DNA of 64,000 bases from Micromonospora cathayae (GCF_028993575.1 NZ_CP118615.1:6787001-6851000), one strand, 5' to 3'; positions 44,452 through 52,780 are shown, counted from the first letter of the stretch. Made by a program: numbers and translations. The notes: generated from the letters alone by a model not told the origin.

Positions 44452-44781
44452 GTGGCGAGCAACACCTCTAAGACCGCGCGCGCGTCAGTCCGGGCCGGCC
44501 AGGCTGGCCAGGGTGGCGCCCTCAGCGTGCTGGGCGAGTTCAAGTACCTCATCCCGCTCAACGGCGGCAAGCACGCCTACGTGCGGAACCTGACCAACGG
44601 CAAGACCGCGCACCTGCGCACCGACTCCGAGGCCTTCGTCGAGGAGATCCGGGTGCTGGCCGCCGCCGGGCACGCCGCCAAGATCCGGGCGGAGATCAAC
44701 AACCTGAACGCCACCCACCCGGGTGACGGCTGGGACGCCACCGAGAAGCGGCTGGTCGAGGCCGGCGTCTTCGAGGGCTGA
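44452..44781 (+). CDS. Small conserved actinobacterial protein
   Basis: 109 residues from a GTG with AAGGAG 7 bases upstream. 'GEFKYLIPLNGGKHAYVRNLTNGKTAHLRTDSEAF' looks like a small beta fold; the rest is helical. No function known to me. Good ribosome site, GC3 pattern and a terminator behind it support a real gene. Confidence 0.8.
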   Translation: MASNTSKTARASVRAGQAGQGGALSVLGEFKYLIPLNGGKHAYVRNLTNGKTAHLRTDSEAFVEEIRVLAAAGHAAKIRAEINNLNATHPGDGWDATEKRLVEAGVFEG

Positions 44782-44818
44782 GCCAGCACCGCGCCGGGTC
44801 ACCACCCACGCGACACCA

Positions 44819-44857
44819 CGAGAGCCGTCCAGCCGGGAGTCCGGCGGGCGGCTCTCG
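44819..44857 (+). terminator. Terminator after the small conserved gene
   Basis: 9-base perfect arms (44819-44827, 44849-44857) plus inner pairs, followed by a T/C/G stretch GTCGTCGT, 38 bases after the stop. Confidence 0.5.
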
Positions 44858-45019
44858 TCGTCGTGGACGGGATTCGCGTCGATGGATTTTCCGGCCGGTG
44901 AAACACCGGCCCGGGAATCTTCTCGCCGACACGGTTGGCGTGGTCTCATGGCGGGTAGCCGGAAGGTTACCGCCGGGTACCCGGCGGTGGAGTTCGTCCG
45001 GTTCCCTGGGGAGGTGGCC

Positions 45020-45943
45020 ATGCCGGAGCAGTTCGAGGTGCGGCTTCCCGACGACGTACGGCTGCACGTGGAGACGACCGGGCCGGCCGACGCCGAGCTG
45101 ACGGTGGTCCTGCTGCACGGCTGGACGCTGGACGGGCGCAGTTGGCACCGGCAGCTCGCCGGGCTCGAGGAGCTGACCGCCGGGCGGGTCCGGGTGGTCG
45201 CCTACGACGCCCGGGGCCACGGCCGGTCGAGCTGCATGGCCCTGCGTACGGCCACCCTGGCGCAGCTCGGCGACGATCTGGCGGCCGTGCTGGACGAGGT
45301 CGCGCCGACCGGTCCGGTGGTGCTGGTCGGGCACTCCATGGGCGGTATGACGATCATGGAGTACGCACACCGCCACCCCGGGCACTTCACCGCCCGTACC
45401 GCCGGTCTGGTCTTCGTGTCCACCACCGCCGAGGGGCACACCCACACCGCGTACGGGCTCTCGCCCCGGATCGCCCGGCTGATCCGCCTGGCCGAGACCA
45501 CCGGGGCCGGGGTGCTGGCCCGGTGCGGCGCGTGGCGTCCCCCACGGGCCCTGCTGCGGGCGCTGCGGCCGTCGCTGCGCTGGCTGCTCTTCGGCGACCG
45601 GTGCGACCCGACGGACATCCGGCTGGTCACCTCGGCGGTGGCCCGGGCCACGCTCCGCTCGATCGGCGGCTTCCGGGCCTCGATCGGCACCCAGCACCGG
45701 CTGGACACCCTGACCGAGCTGGGCAACGTCCCGGCGGCGGCGCTGGTCGGCGACCGGGACCGGCTCACCCCGCCGCCGTGCGCGGAGTCGATCGCCGGGG
45801 CGCTGCCGACCACCGACCTGACGGTCTGCCCCGGCGCCGGGCACATGTTGATGATGGAGCGACCGGACGAGGTCAACGCCGCCCTGCTCGGCGTCGTCCG
45901 GCAGGCCCTCGACGACACCGCCGCCCTGGAACCACTGGGCTGA
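45020..45943 (+). CDS. Alpha/beta hydrolase
   Basis: 307 residues. 'VVLLHGWTLDGRSW' (oxyanion loop), nucleophile elbow 'GHSMGG' with Ser at about 110, acid 'GDRDRLTP' and His in 'GAGHMLMME' make a complete triad. Esterase, lipase or haloperoxidase-like; substrate unknown. ATG 45020 has GGGGAGG upstream; the open frame continues to 44723 through the terminator, so the shorter start is preferred. Confidence 0.87.
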   Translation: MPEQFEVRLPDDVRLHVETTGPADAELTVVLLHGWTLDGRSWHRQLAGLEELTAGRVRVVAYDARGHGRSSCMALRTATLAQLGDDLAAVLDEVAPTGPVVLVGHSMGGMTIMEYAHRHPGHFTARTAGLVFVSTTAEGHTHTAYGLSPRIARLIRLAETTGAGVLARCGAWRPPRALLRALRPSLRWLLFGDRCDPTDIRLVTSAVARATLRSIGGFRASIGTQHRLDTLTELGNVPAAALVGDRDRLTPPPCAESIAGALPTTDLTVCPGAGHMLMMERPDEVNAALLGVVRQALDDTAALEPLG

Positions 45944-46214
45944 CCGTCCCTGTCGCTGCTCGGCACCGCGTTCCTCGGCGGAGGCGAGCAGTTCCCGGCC
46001 CGCGGTGGTGGCGGTGGCCGGTCTGGGCGGGGAACGACACCGACCCGACCCGGCGGACCGACGGCGGGAATCCGACATAGTGGGCGCAACCGCGCCGACT
46101 TCGGGATGGCCCGACCGCTGGTCGAGCTGCTGCCCGTACCCTCACCCGGTCAGGCTGGCGCACGTCGGCGCCTGTCCGGCACCATTGGCCGCCGACCGTT
46201 CCAGGAGCACCTGC

Positions 46215-48332
46215 GTGACCGACCAGAGCACCCTCGAGCAGGAGATCGCCGTCGAGCAGCGGCATCTCGACCGGGTGTACGCCCGGCTGGCCGAGCTGCG
46301 GCGGTCGGCCGCCCGCGCGGAACGGGAGGGGTACCAGCTGGCCCGTGTGGGCACCTTCGGGGCGCTGGTCGAGCGGGACGCGATGGTCTTCCACGCCGCG
46401 CAGCGACGGCACCTGCTGGACGCCGAGCACGAGGGGCTGGTGTTCGGCCGGCTCGACCTGCGGGACCGGTCGGTGCTGCACGTGGGCCGGCTGGGCGTAC
46501 GCGGGGAGAACGCCGAGACGCTGGTGGTGGACTGGCGGGCCCCGGCCGCCGCCGCGTTCTACCGGGCCACCCCGGCGCAGCCGCTGAACGTGGTCCGCCG
46601 CCGCACCATCGGGTCCTCGGCGGAGCGGGTGACCCGGATCGAGGACGACCTGCTCGACCCGGCCGCCGCCCCGCCGGAGATGCCGGTGGTCGGGGACGGC
46701 GCGCTGCTGGCCACCCTGTCCCGGGCCACCGGGCGGGGCATGCGGGACATCGTCGCCACCATCCAGCGGGAGCAGGACGAGGCGATCCGCTCCCCCGGCT
46801 CGGGGGTGACGATCGTCTCCGGCGGTCCGGGGACCGGCAAGACGGCGGTGGCCCTGCACCGGGCGGCGTACCTGCTCTACTCCGACCGCAGCCGGTACGC
46901 CGGGGGCGGCATCCTGGTGGTCGGCCCGTCGACGGTGTTCGTCGAGTACATCGCCTCGGTGCTGCCCTCGCTCGGCGAGGAGACCGCCACCCTGCGCTCG
47001 CTCGGCTCGCTCTTTCCCGGCCTGTCGGCGACCCGGACCGATCCGCCGGAGGTGGCGGCGGTGAAGGGTTCGCTGCGGATGCGTCGGGTGCTGGAGCGGG
47101 CGGCCCGGGACGCGGTGCCGGACGGCCCGGAGGAGCTGCGGCTGCTGTACCGGGGGCAGTTGCTCCGGTTGGGCCGCGACGAGTTGGACGCGATCCGGAC
47201 CCGGGCGGTGCCCCGGGGCGCGCGGCGCAACGAGGTCCGCCGGGCCGGGTTCGACGGGATCTTCGCCGCGCTCTGGGCGCAGGCCCGCAAGCTGGGCATC
47301 CGGGGGCTGCCGGAGCAGCGTGCCTTCGAGGACGAGCTGGCCGAGCGGACCGAGTTCCGGGAGTTCCTCAAGGCGTGGTGGCCGCGCCTGCACCCGCGCC
47401 ACGTGCTCGGCTGGCTGGCCCGGCCGGAGCGGCTGCGCCGGTACGCCGGGGGGATCCTGTCCGGCGCGGAGATCCGTACGCTGTCGGCGGCCTGGCGGAC
47501 GCTGGACCGCGACGGCCTGACCATCGCCGACATCGCCCTGTTGGACGAGCTGGACGCGCTGCTCGGCCAGCCGATGAAGCCGGCCCGCCGCCGGCGTGAC
47601 CCGTTCCAGTTGGCCGGCGGGGTGCGCGAGCTGAGCACGTTCGCCGACCGGCAGCGGGCGGAGCGGGCGGCGGCCCGGGAGCGGCCGGCGGACTACCGTG
47701 ACTACGCGCACGTGGTGGTGGACGAGGCGCAGGACGTCTCGCCGATGCAGTGGCGGATGCTGGGCCGGCGGGGCAGGTTGGCGTCCTGGACGGTGGTCGG
47801 CGACCCGGCGCAGACGGCGTGGACCGGGGACCCGGTGGAGCTGTCCCGGGCCCGGGAGCAGGCGCTCGGCCGGCGGAAGCGGCACGAGTTCACGTTGACC
47901 ACCAACTACCGCAACTCGGCGGAGATCTTCGCGGTGGCGGCGGCCGAGATCCGGACGGTGCACCCGGACCTGCCGCTGCCGACCGCGGTCCGGTCGACCG
48001 GGGTGCCCCCGGTGGAGCTGCGGGTGCCGGCGGCGGAGCTGGCCGCCCGTACCGTCGAGGCGGTCGCCGCGCTGCTGGACGAGGTGGCCGGCACGGTGGG
48101 CGTGATCACGCCGGTGCCGCGCCGGGACGAGGTGGCCGGCTGGCTGGGCGGGCTGGACTCGCCCCGGCTCCAGGTGGTGACCAGCCTCCAGGCCAAGGGC
48201 ATGGAGTACGACGGGGTGGCGCTGGTCGCGCCGGGTGAGATCCGGGCCGAGTCCGGTTCGGGGGTACGCACCCTGTACGTCGCGTTGTCCCGGGCCACCC
48301 AGCGGTTGACCACCCTCGACCCGGTGGCCTGA
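46215..48332 (+). CDS. HelR/HelD-like RNA polymerase recycling ATPase
   Basis: 705 residues. UvrD-like superfamily 1 ATPase with an N-terminal coiled coil (residues 5-50, 'EQEIAVEQRHLDRVYARLAELRR' region) and no DNA-helicase accessory domains, the layout of class II HelD. Walker A 'GGPGTGKT' is at 203-210; motif II 'VVDEAQDVSPMQWRML', 'VGDPAQTAW', 'NYRNSAEI' and 'YVALSRATQRL' follow. In Streptomyces and mycobacteria such proteins free stalled RNA polymerase and can lower rifamycin sensitivity (HelR). GTG 46215 has GGAG 8 bases upstream. No rifamycin-associated element was recognised in the 270-base upstream gap. Confidence 0.88.
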   Translation: MTDQSTLEQEIAVEQRHLDRVYARLAELRRSAARAEREGYQLARVGTFGALVERDAMVFHAAQRRHLLDAEHEGLVFGRLDLRDRSVLHVGRLGVRGENAETLVVDWRAPAAAAFYRATPAQPLNVVRRRTIGSSAERVTRIEDDLLDPAAAPPEMPVVGDGALLATLSRATGRGMRDIVATIQREQDEAIRSPGSGVTIVSGGPGTGKTAVALHRAAYLLYSDRSRYAGGGILVVGPSTVFVEYIASVLPSLGEETATLRSLGSLFPGLSATRTDPPEVAAVKGSLRMRRVLERAARDAVPDGPEELRLLYRGQLLRLGRDELDAIRTRAVPRGARRNEVRRAGFDGIFAALWAQARKLGIRGLPEQRAFEDELAERTEFREFLKAWWPRLHPRHVLGWLARPERLRRYAGGILSGAEIRTLSAAWRTLDRDGLTIADIALLDELDALLGQPMKPARRRRDPFQLAGGVRELSTFADRQRAERAAARERPADYRDYAHVVVDEAQDVSPMQWRMLGRRGRLASWTVVGDPAQTAWTGDPVELSRAREQALGRRKRHEFTLTTNYRNSAEIFAVAAAEIRTVHPDLPLPTAVRSTGVPPVELRVPAAELAARTVEAVAALLDEVAGTVGVITPVPRRDEVAGWLGGLDSPRLQVVTSLQAKGMEYDGVALVAPGEIRAESGSGVRTLYVALSRATQRLTTLDPVA

Positions 48333-48441
48333 GCGGGCTCCGCCCCGGTTCCCGGGGTGCACGGTGATCCCGCAGGGCCGCCCCCGCGCACCCGGCCGAC
48401 GCACGCAGCGTGCTGCCCGCGTCGGTCGCCGCGCCCGTTAC

Positions 48442-48470
48442 TTGCATACATAGCGATGTGAACATACATT
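48442..48470 (+). promoter_or_regulatory. Promoter/operator of the CDF transporter
   Basis: TTGCAT (48442-48447), 17-base spacer, TACATT (48465-48470). CATACAT is repeated 18 bases apart, once over each box, and a perfect ACAT-AGCG-ATGT dyad (48448-48459) fills the spacer. This resembles operators of ArsR/SmtB metal sensors, but no sensor gene is adjacent. Confidence 0.55.
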
Positions 48471-48505
48471 GGATCCGGTCCGGCACGGGGACGGAGGGTG
48501 TGGGC

Positions 48506-49420
48506 GTGGGCGCAGGTCATGACCACCACGGCGGCATTGCGGGTGCCGCGCAACGGCACGTGGGCCGGCTCTGGGCGGCGTTCGCCCTGCTCGCCACCCT
48601 GATGGTGGTGGAGGCGGTGACCGCCCTCGCCACCGGTTCGCTCGCGCTGCTCTCCGACGCCGGGCACATGTTCACCGACGTGCTCGGCATCGGCATGGCG
48701 CTCGCCGCGATCACCGCGGCCCGGCGCGGCGGGCGGGACGCCCAGCGCACCTTCGGGCTGTACCGGCTGGAGGTGCTCGCCGCCCTGGCCAACGCGCTGC
48801 TGCTGTCCGGGGTCGCGGTCTACGTGCTGGTCGAGGCGGTCCGCCGGTTCGGTGACCCGCACGAGGTGACCACCGGGCCGATGCTGGTGGTGGCGGTGCT
48901 CGGCCTGCTGGCCAACCTGGTCGCGTTCGGGCTGCTGCGCGAGGGCGCCAAGGAGAGCATCAACCTGCGCGGGGCGTACCTGGAGGTGCTGGCCGACCTG
49001 CTCGGCTCGGTCGGCGTGATCGCCGCCGCGCTGCTCATCATGACCACCGGCTGGTGGTGGGCCGACCCGCTGGTGGCGGTGGCGATCGGCGTGTTCATCC
49101 TGCCGCGCACCTGGCGGCTGGCCCGCGCCGCGCTGCGCATCCTGGTGCAGGCCGCCCCCGAGCACCTGCAGGTGGACGCGGTCCGGGACCGGCTCAGCGC
49201 GGTGCCCGGGGTGGCCGAGGTGCACGACCTGCACCTGTGGACGCTCACCTCCGGGATGGAGGTGGCCTCCGCCCACCTGACCATGGAACCGGCGGCCGAG
49301 GTCGGCAGTGTGCTGGCCGCCGCGCGTACCGCCCTGCACGACGACTTCCACATCGAGCACGCCACGTTGCAGGTCGAACCCGGCGAGTCACCCGGGGCCT
49401 GCGGCCGGATCGAGTGGTAA
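48506..49420 (+). CDS. Cation diffusion facilitator metal exporter
   Basis: 304 residues with six membrane helices; helix 2 has 'LLSDAGHMFTDVL' and helix 5 'YLEVLADLLGSVG', giving the metal site (Asp, His, Asp, Asp) of Zn/Cd/Co exporters. The N-terminus 'GAGHDHHGG' is a short His-rich tail. The C-terminal cytosolic domain is 'VHDLHLWTLTSGMEVASAHL'. GTG 48506 has GGAGG 8 bases upstream; a GTG at 48458 would overlap the promoter. Likely zinc or cobalt export under metal control. Confidence 0.93.
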   Translation: MGAGHDHHGGIAGAAQRHVGRLWAAFALLATLMVVEAVTALATGSLALLSDAGHMFTDVLGIGMALAAITAARRGGRDAQRTFGLYRLEVLAALANALLLSGVAVYVLVEAVRRFGDPHEVTTGPMLVVAVLGLLANLVAFGLLREGAKESINLRGAYLEVLADLLGSVGVIAAALLIMTTGWWWADPLVAVAIGVFILPRTWRLARAALRILVQAAPEHLQVDAVRDRLSAVPGVAEVHDLHLWTLTSGMEVASAHLTMEPAAEVGSVLAAARTALHDDFHIEHATLQVEPGESPGACGRIEW

Positions 49421-49446
49421 TTAGGGCAGTCTTAAATCTAGGCGTG

Positions 49447-49452
49447 TATTGT
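49447..49452 (+). promoter_or_regulatory. -10 box upstream of the riboswitch leader
   Basis: TATTGT followed by 6 bases and an ATG at 49459. It would start the RNA on that ATG, making a leaderless short frame. The -35 is not convincing. Confidence 0.4.
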
Positions 49453-49458
49453 CCGCCT

Positions 49459-49590
49459 ATGCCAGATTTGCCGTTGTCGTCTCCCGGGACGGCTGTGACG
49501 AACGCTGCGGCTGATGCGTCGGCTTCGGTAGTCTCGGACCCGGTCATCGCCGGGCGGCGCCCACCGGCGCCTGCGGTGACCGTCGCCTAA
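49459..49590 (+). CDS. Possible leaderless leader peptide before the c-di-AMP riboswitch
   Basis: 43 codons from ATG 49459 to TAA 49590, with Ala/Ser/Pro/Thr-rich product. The -10 box 6 bases upstream implies leaderless translation. Its last three codons (ACC GTC GCC) are the 5' strand of riboswitch helix P1, so a ribosome finishing this frame would block that helix. It may simply be a fortuitous frame in the leader. Confidence 0.4.
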   Translation: MPDLPLSSPGTAVTNAAADASASVVSDPVIAGRRPPAPAVTVA

Positions 49591-49700
49591 TCGCCCAGCT
49601 GGGCGAGCCGGGGAACCATGTTCTTGGGGTGCATCCGCGTCCGCGCGGTAGGGATCTTCCGTCCCGAACCCGTCAGCTAACCCGGTCGGCGGCTGACGGA
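49580..49700 (+). ncRNA. c-di-AMP riboswitch (ydaO/yuaA class)
   Basis: The conserved blocks of the class are visible in order: GAGCCGGGGAACCA (49605-49618), GGGGTGCATCCGCG, GCGGTAGGGATCTTC, CGTCCCGAACCCGTCAGCTAACCCGGTCGGC. P1 can form from CCGTC-GCC (49580-49587) with GGC-T-GACGG (49691-49699). The class is an off-switch for cell-wall and potassium genes and commonly precedes secreted wall hydrolases in actinobacteria, as here. The P1 3' strand touches the ribosome site GGAAGGA (49698-49704), so translation control is possible too. Confidence 0.88.
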
Positions 49701-49711
49701 AGGACATGTCC

Positions 49712-50803
49712 ATGCCAGGAGTGGCACCCGTACGACGTATCACCGGCCGGATGGCGGCGCTGATCGCCGCGACACTCGCCCTCGGTGTCGCCGCCGCACC
49801 GGCCGCCGTGGTTCCCGCCGCGGCGGCACCCCCGCTGACGGCCAGGGCCCCCGGGGACGACCCGGAGGGCGGCACCCCGGCGCTGCGCGCCCAGTTGGAG
49901 GCGGCCAGCAAAGGCTGGCTGGAAGCCAAGGACGCGCTGGCCAAGTCGGTCGCCCGACAGAAGACGATCAACACACAGCTCAGCACGATCGAGGCCGACC
50001 TGGTGGTCCGCGACCAGAAGGTCGGCGCGATCGCCGGAGTCGCGTACCGGACCGGACGGCTCGGTCCGGTCTCCGCGCTGCTCAGCGCCGACTCCCCGGA
50101 GGGCTTCCTGGACCGGGCCGCCGCACTGGACGCGGTGGCCGCCAACGAGGACCGGGAACTGCGCGGCCTGCTCGCCACCCGGGACAAGGCCAACCAGACC
50201 AAGGCGGCGCTGGCCAAGGAGATCGTCGAGCAGCGGAAACAGGTCGAGGTGATGGCCAAGCGCAAGCAGCAGGCCGAACGGGCCCTGGTCGTCGCCGCGC
50301 GGAACAACGCCGCGCCGAAGGCCAGCAGCAGCGGAAGCGGAAGCGGCAACAGGTCGTCGGGCACCGTCGCCACCGCCAAGCCGGCCCCGCGCAACTCCGA
50401 CGGCTCCTGGCCGTCCGAGTCGTGCAGCGTGAACGACCCGACCCCGGCCAACGGCTGCATCACCCCACGTACGCTGCACGCGCTCAACCAGGCCAAGGCG
50501 GCCGGCTTCACCCGGTACGTCTCCTGCTACCGGTCCGGCGGGTCCGGTGAGCACCCCAAGGGGCGGGCCTGCGACTTCGCCGCGCAGAAGGGCGGCTTCG
50601 GCGGGGACGCCACCGGCGGCGACCGGACCTACGGCAACAACCTGGCCGCGTTCTTCATCAAGAACGCCGACCGGCTCGCCGTGCTGTACGTGATCTGGTA
50701 CAGGCAGATCTGGCTGCCCAGCAGCGGATGGAAGTCGTACAGCGGGGCCAACGGCGACCCGTCCAGCGACCACACCAACCACGTACACCTGTCGGTCTAC
50801 TGA
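49712..50803 (+). CDS. Secreted coiled-coil protein with C-terminal peptidoglycan-related domain
   Basis: 363 residues. Signal peptide to about residue 40, coiled coil at about 55-195 ('LRAQLEAASKGWLEAKDAL', 'EIVEQRKQVEVMAKRKQQAE'), Ser/Gly linker, then about 130 residues with 'SCYRSGGSGEHPKGRACDFA' and 'SSDHTNHVHLSVY', the His/Asp pattern of M15-like/ARB_07466-type domains. It fits a wall endopeptidase or a protein that regulates one (like RipC or FtsX partners). ATG 49712 has GGAAGGA 7 bases upstream; ATG 49706 is too close. Controlled by the c-di-AMP riboswitch. Confidence 0.87.
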   Translation: MPGVAPVRRITGRMAALIAATLALGVAAAPAAVVPAAAAPPLTARAPGDDPEGGTPALRAQLEAASKGWLEAKDALAKSVARQKTINTQLSTIEADLVVRDQKVGAIAGVAYRTGRLGPVSALLSADSPEGFLDRAAALDAVAANEDRELRGLLATRDKANQTKAALAKEIVEQRKQVEVMAKRKQQAERALVVAARNNAAPKASSSGSGSGNRSSGTVATAKPAPRNSDGSWPSESCSVNDPTPANGCITPRTLHALNQAKAAGFTRYVSCYRSGGSGEHPKGRACDFAAQKGGFGGDATGGDRTYGNNLAAFFIKNADRLAVLYVIWYRQIWLPSSGWKSYSGANGDPSSDHTNHVHLSVY

Positions 50804-50814
50804 CCGCGTGCGCC

Positions 50815-50850
50815 CGGCCCGTCACCCCCACGCCCGGGGGTGGCGGGCCG
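50815..50850 (+). terminator. Terminator after the coiled-coil wall protein
   Basis: 15-base arms (50815-50829, 50836-50850; one G-T pair) with a 6-base loop, 11 bases after the stop. Confidence 0.65.
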
Positions 50851-50885
50851 TCGCCGTCCGGGCGTGGCCCCCCGAAAGGGGTCGC

Positions 50886-51032
50886 ATGACCGGCCCTGGC
50901 CGGGGAACCCGCCCCGCGCGAGCGGACGAGAGGCGGGCGACCATGGACGACCCGGACGGGTACCCGCGGGCGAGGCGGCAGGTGAGCACCGGCAACCTCC
51001 CCGCCCCCGCCGGCGTGACGGCCGGACGATGA
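50886..51032 (+). CDS. Possible short upstream frame coupled to surE
   Basis: 48 codons from ATG 50886 (AAAGGGG upstream) or 29 codons from ATG 50943 (GAGAGG upstream). Its TGA overlaps the surE ATG (ATGA), which has no ribosome site of its own. The product is Arg/Pro-rich with no known family; its role may be translational coupling only. Confidence 0.35.
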   Translation: MTGPGRGTRPARADERRATMDDPDGYPRARRQVSTGNLPAPAGVTAGR

Positions 51033-51988
51033 CCCTGCGGGTGCTGGTCACCAACGACGACGGGGTGGCCGCCCCGGGGCTGGCCCGGCTCGCCGGGGCG
51101 GCGGTCCGCCGAGGGCTGGAGGTGGTGGTCGCCGCCCCGTTGACCGAGGCGGCCGGCACCAGCGCCGCGCTGACGGCGGTGGAACGCGAGGGGCACGTGG
51201 TGGTCCGGGACCATCCCCTCCCCGAGCTGCCCGGCGTACCCGTGTACGGGGTCGGCGGCTCACCCGGCCTGGTCACGCTGATCGCCCTGCACGGCGCGTT
51301 CGGCCCACCGCCGGCGGTGGTGCTCTCCGGCGTCAACCGGGGCGCCAACGTCGGTCGGGCCGTGCTGCACTCCGGCACGGTCGGCGCGGCCCTCACCGCA
51401 GCCGCGAACGGGTGCCGGGCGATGGCCGTCTCACTGGACGTCCCCCCGGCCAGCGTCGTCACCGCCGGCGAGGGTGGGCTGATCGGCAGCCCCACCGGCA
51501 GCGGCAGCCCGGCCGGTCACACCGCCGGCAGCGGCGGACCGGCCGGTCACACCGTCGGCGACGACGAACCGGTCGGTAGCGCCGTCGGTGACGACGGTCC
51601 GGCCGGGCCCGCCGGCATCCGGGTGCCCGAGGCCGAGTGGCACTGGTCGACCGCCGCCCGGGTGGCGCTGGACCTGCTCCCCCGGTTGACCGCCGGGCCG
51701 GTGCAGAGCGTGCTCAACGTCAACGCCCCGAACCTGCCGTACGAGCGGCTGCGCGGGGTACGCCGGGCCACCCTGGCCGACTTCGGTCAGGTTCACCTGA
51801 CGGTCACCGAGGTCGGCCACGGGTACGTCCGTACCTCGCTGGTGGAGCCGGGGCCGGCCGTCCAGCCGGGCAGCGACCTGTTCTGGCTGGCCGAAGGGTA
51901 CGCCTCGGCCACCGCGATCCGGGCGGTCACCGAGGCCACGGACATCGACCTGTCCGGACTCAGTGGCGAGGACTGGCGGCCCACCTGA
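51029..51988 (+). CDS. surE: 5'/3'-nucleotidase SurE with inserted decapeptide repeats
   Basis: 319 residues. 'VLVTNDDGVAAPGLARL' with the metal-binding Asp pair and 'LSGVNRGANVGRAVLHSGTVGAA' are SurE signatures; it dephosphorylates nucleoside monophosphates. Residues 157-196 are an insertion of four 10-residue repeats (GSGSPAGHTA, GSGGPAGHTV, GDDEPVGSAV, GDDGPAGPAG) not found in the family core, at a loop between the nucleotidase core and 'VPEAEWHW'. ATG overlaps a short upstream frame. Confidence 0.92.
   Translation: MTLRVLVTNDDGVAAPGLARLAGAAVRRGLEVVVAAPLTEAAGTSAALTAVEREGHVVVRDHPLPELPGVPVYGVGGSPGLVTLIALHGAFGPPPAVVLSGVNRGANVGRAVLHSGTVGAALTAAANGCRAMAVSLDVPPASVVTAGEGGLIGSPTGSGSPAGHTAGSGGPAGHTVGDDEPVGSAVGDDGPAGPAGIRVPEAEWHWSTAARVALDLLPRLTAGPVQSVLNVNAPNLPYERLRGVRRATLADFGQVHLTVTEVGHGYVRTSLVEPGPAVQPGSDLFWLAEGYASATAIRAVTEATDIDLSGLSGEDWRPT
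51497..51616 (+). repeat. 30-bp tandem repeat, four copies, inside surE
   Basis: Four 30-base units starting at 51497, 51527, 51557 and 51587, degenerate in sequence but regular in the Gly-x-x-x-Pro-x-Gly pattern they code. Confidence 0.8.
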
Positions 51989-52062
51989 CCCTCTGGACCC
52001 GCCGACGGATCACGGCGGCAGCGCTGTCCGGCGCGAGCGGGTCACCCCGCCCGCCGCGACGG

Positions 52063-52434
52063 TCAGCCGCCCGGGAGCACCTCGGGCTCGGGCGTGGCGG
52101 CGGCACCGGCGAAGTACGGCTCCGGCGCGCCGAAGAGGCCGAGCAGGCCGGTCACCCAGAGCTGCCGGTGCACGAAGCGGCTCGGCTCGGTGACGGCGAG
52201 CTTCACCCCGCTCACCTCGGCGGTCTGGAAGCCGGCGACCATCGCGCTGATGCCGACGGAGTCGATGAAGGTGACCAGCCTCATGTTGAGCTCGATCCGC
52301 GTCGGGCGGCCCTTGGCCAGCACCTCGACAACGGCTTCGCGTACCTCGTACGCGGTGTCGACGTCGATCTCACCGCGCGGGGCGATCTCGATGACGCCAC
52401 CGGGCAGGACGGACTTCACAATCGACAGGCTCAC
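52063..52434 (-). CDS. STAS-domain anti-anti-sigma factor
   Basis: 123 residues. 'GEIDVDTAYEVREAV' and 'TFIDSVGISAMVAG' with the phosphorylatable Ser (about residue 58) are typical of SpoIIAA/RsbV-like proteins that free a sigma factor by binding its anti-sigma kinase when unphosphorylated. GTG 52434 has GGAGG 7 bases upstream. No anti-sigma or sigma gene is next to it, so its partners are elsewhere. It converges with surE; only a small hairpin (CCGCCG/CGGCGG) lies between. Confidence 0.92.
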   Translation of the reverse strand: MSLSIVKSVLPGGVIEIAPRGEIDVDTAYEVREAVVEVLAKGRPTRIELNMRLVTFIDSVGISAMVAGFQTAEVSGVKLAVTEPSRFVHRQLWVTGLLGLFGAPEPYFAGAAATPEPEVLPGG

Positions 52435-52714
52435 GCGAGCACCTCCACTCGCCCGTCTCCGGGCGCCTCATCAGTACGCGGGCCGCGACCGAGAGTATTC
52501 CTCCGACAGCCTCGGTCGCCACCCCCGGGGATGAGCAATTCGCGGACCAGGGCGCGGTAAGTCGCCTTTGTCCGGACTTTCTCCTCGCAAATGCCGAACG
52601 TCCGATCCCGGTTTCGGTGCGCTCCGCGGACCAAGGGTAGCTGGCGTCGACCGACGGGGTGTGCACCCGTCGATCCGGGCGCGCCCCGACCGGGGTGGCA
52701 CAGCGGCCAGCCGG

Positions 52715-52780
52715 CCGTCGACCAGCGGGCTCAGCACCGTTGACCTGCGGTCCTGGCACCGTTGACCAGCGGGCCTAGCA
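52715..52780 (+). repeat. Three tandem 22-bp repeats upstream of the acidic lipoprotein gene
   Basis: Units start at 52715, 52737 and 52759; each reads CCGTTGACC(A/T)GCGG...GCA with few changes. Two helical turns per unit puts all copies on one DNA face. They end 40 bases before the gene at 52821; TAGCAT in the third copy (52775-52780 region) may be a -10. The rest of 52435-52820 is the STAS control region with no further gene. Confidence 0.75.

Noticed and set aside
45944..46214. Rifamycin-associated element upstream of the HelR-like gene
   Set aside because: No convincing inverted GGGGCTTGC/GCAAGGCCC-type element was found by eye.
45873..48404. 843-residue minus-strand open frame opposite the HelR-like gene
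   Set aside because: Shadow frame typical of >70% GC DNA; the plus-strand gene has complete motifs.
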